Source: Proteromonas lacertae (taxonomy: Eukaryota > Sar > Bigyra > Opalinata > Proteromonadidae). Taken from it: a DNA stretch of 64,000 nt. The DNA lies in NCBI GenBank assembly GCA_002245135.1, contig NGBS01000307.1, forward strand, positions 1-64,000, given 5' to 3'. The notes below the pieces were generated by a model that did not search any database, had not been told where the DNA came from, and was given only the letters and a program-made list of their open reading frames with translations. Position 1 is the first letter of the stretch; every line of letters begins with the position of its first letter. Made by a program: the position numbers and the translations under genes. Of this stretch, positions 63,083 to 64,000 are shown piece by piece.

Positions 63083-64000
63083 TACTGATGTAATAAGATT
63101 CAGTAATTGCTTAATGGGTAATTTTAAATCTCCAATAAGTTTCTGAGATGTTTTATACTTTGGATTATTTATATAATCTAACAAACTAACCTTTACAACT
63201 TTATTTGGTTTTGGTGGAGGAACAACAGATGCTGAATCCGACTCAACTGATTCATCATCTGATTTATCTAATGAATAATCTTGAGATTCAATTACTTGAA
63301 TATATTTCTCAGCAGCTATTAATAAAATATTACATATACTAGTAATAAATATATATACTTTGTGGTGGAGGTGGAATACTTTCATATTTTTCTTTCCAAT
63401 ACTTCAAATCATCTTTACTAATTTCATACTGTTTATTCAATACACTTTTCTGTTGTCTTAATAACTCATTTTCCTCTTTTAATTTCTGTATTCTTTCTAA
63501 AGCTTCATCATATTTTCTGGTATATTCATTTGCTACTTGAGTTTTAACATATAATTCTTGGTCATACAACTATTAATAAAAAATAAAATAGAAGAGAAAC
63601 ATACTTTATATATTTTCTTTACCATTTCTAATGTATTTGTCTGAAAATCACTAACTATACACATCAATTCTCTATATTTACTTCTAACTCCTTCACTAAA
63701 ACATTCACAATCTTCATCTATATTTAAAGTACCATCTTCTTCTACAGACATATCAGCAATATGTGAAATATTGTATATTAAATCATCTGTAGTTTTTCTA
63801 ATCTTAAAACTATTTGTTTTTATTGTCTTTTGATAATTCACTATTTCCTTATACAGTGATTCTATATGATGATAATAAGAAGAAGAAAAAAAACATTATA
63901 CTCGATTCATCAGTCAATTGTAAATTGTTACTTATGTTCAAAAATATACTATACATTTGATTAACATATTCACTTGATTTTCTATATTGATGAGATAAAT
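61751..64000 (-). CDS. Unknown coiled-coil protein with EF-hand-like segment (5'-partial)
   Basis: I do not recognise the family. The gene runs off the window end at its 5' side and stops at 61751. At least nine exon pieces with introns of about 25-70 nt can be chained. Visible order: acidic/Ser linker, a long coiled coil (KYDEALERIQKLKEENELL), a Pro run (SIPPPPQ), a Pro-rich linker (VVPPPKPNK), a conserved-looking globular block (MTFPEFVYGYFLTKYGLAG … SSRIRLFRQLCCIGE), and then IAIEDFLLYLMQQYQL … TGKITLDEFKTY, an EF-hand-like turn. The C-terminus is helical. Wording such as FPEFVYGYFLTKYGL occurs in flagellate and ciliate coiled-coil proteins as far as I recall, but I give no function. An intron holds a TAA microsatellite. 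Confidence 0.65.
63043..63080. repeat. TAA/TTA trinucleotide microsatellite in an intron
   Basis: About 12 uninterrupted copies of TAA lie inside an intron of the last gene. The intron is therefore longer than its neighbours. No coding role. Confidence 0.85.

Noticed and set aside
1-64000. tRNA, rRNA, CRISPR or transposon genes
   Set aside because: No tRNA T-loop motifs, rRNA-like GC-rich blocks, spacer arrays, transposase or reverse-transcriptase motifs, or terminal repeats were seen by eye; a covariance-model scan would be needed to be sure about small RNAs.

Overview
This is nuclear DNA of an AT-rich eukaryote, most likely a free-living or parasitic protist that I cannot place more precisely. 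The genes are eukaryotic in kind (midasin, TFIIA, Mediator, kinesins, MAP2K, TSR3, RBM48). Almost every one is cut by tiny introns of about 25-50 nt, nearly all starting GTAT and ending TAG. TAA and TAG are the usual stops; TGA ends only one gene model. A mitochondrial-type RF1 implies an organelle that still translates. A kinesin-2, a kinesin-14 and a giant EML protein fit a flagellated or at least microtubule-rich cell.

Layout. 1-7.1 kb: two paralogous acidic repeat proteins in tandem on the + strand; the first is cut by the window edge. 7.2-9.7 kb (-): kinesin-2 motor. 9.7-10.5 kb (+): TFIIA large subunit. 10.5-17.1 kb (-): a multi-exon type I membrane protein with PA14-like, Ig/cadherin-like and discoidin-like ectodomains. 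17.4-20.2 kb (+): pseudokinase-LRR protein. 20.4-21.1 kb (+): degenerate Rho-like GTPase with a CAAX end. 21.2-23.2 kb (-): an unknown protein and mitochondrial RF1. 23.3-24.1 kb (+): RBM48. 24.1-24.6 kb (-): MED8-like, divergent from midasin (24.7-41.7 kb, about 5,480 aa, 12 exons). 41.9-48.7 kb (-): three-unit EML/WD40 protein with an EF-hand-like N-terminus. 48.8-50.2 kb (-): unknown acidic protein. 50.3-51.3 kb (+): SLC35/TPT-type transporter. 51.4-52.5 kb (-): MAP2K-like kinase. 52.5-54.1 kb: the only long non-coding stretch. 54.1-55.0 kb (+): NEK-like kinase. 55.2-56.1 kb (-): TSR3. 56.2-57.6 kb (+): unknown alpha-helical repeat protein. 57.7-61.5 kb (-): kinesin-14. 61.8-64.0 kb (-): an unknown coiled-coil protein, cut by the window end.

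Genes are densely packed on both strands with no operon-like logic. Shared themes are ribosome biogenesis (midasin, TSR3), transcription and splicing (TFIIA, MED8, RBM48) and microtubules (EML, kinesin-2, kinesin-14).

The most unusual property is a set of frame changes that no GT-AG intron explains. They occur in otherwise well-conserved genes. Most are +1 changes that can be read by skipping the first base of an in-frame stop codon, as in the obligatory stop-codon frameshifting of Euplotes ciliates. Single-base assembly indels would look similar and must be excluded first. Exon lengths below were checked for phase by hand; models with a frame break are marked.
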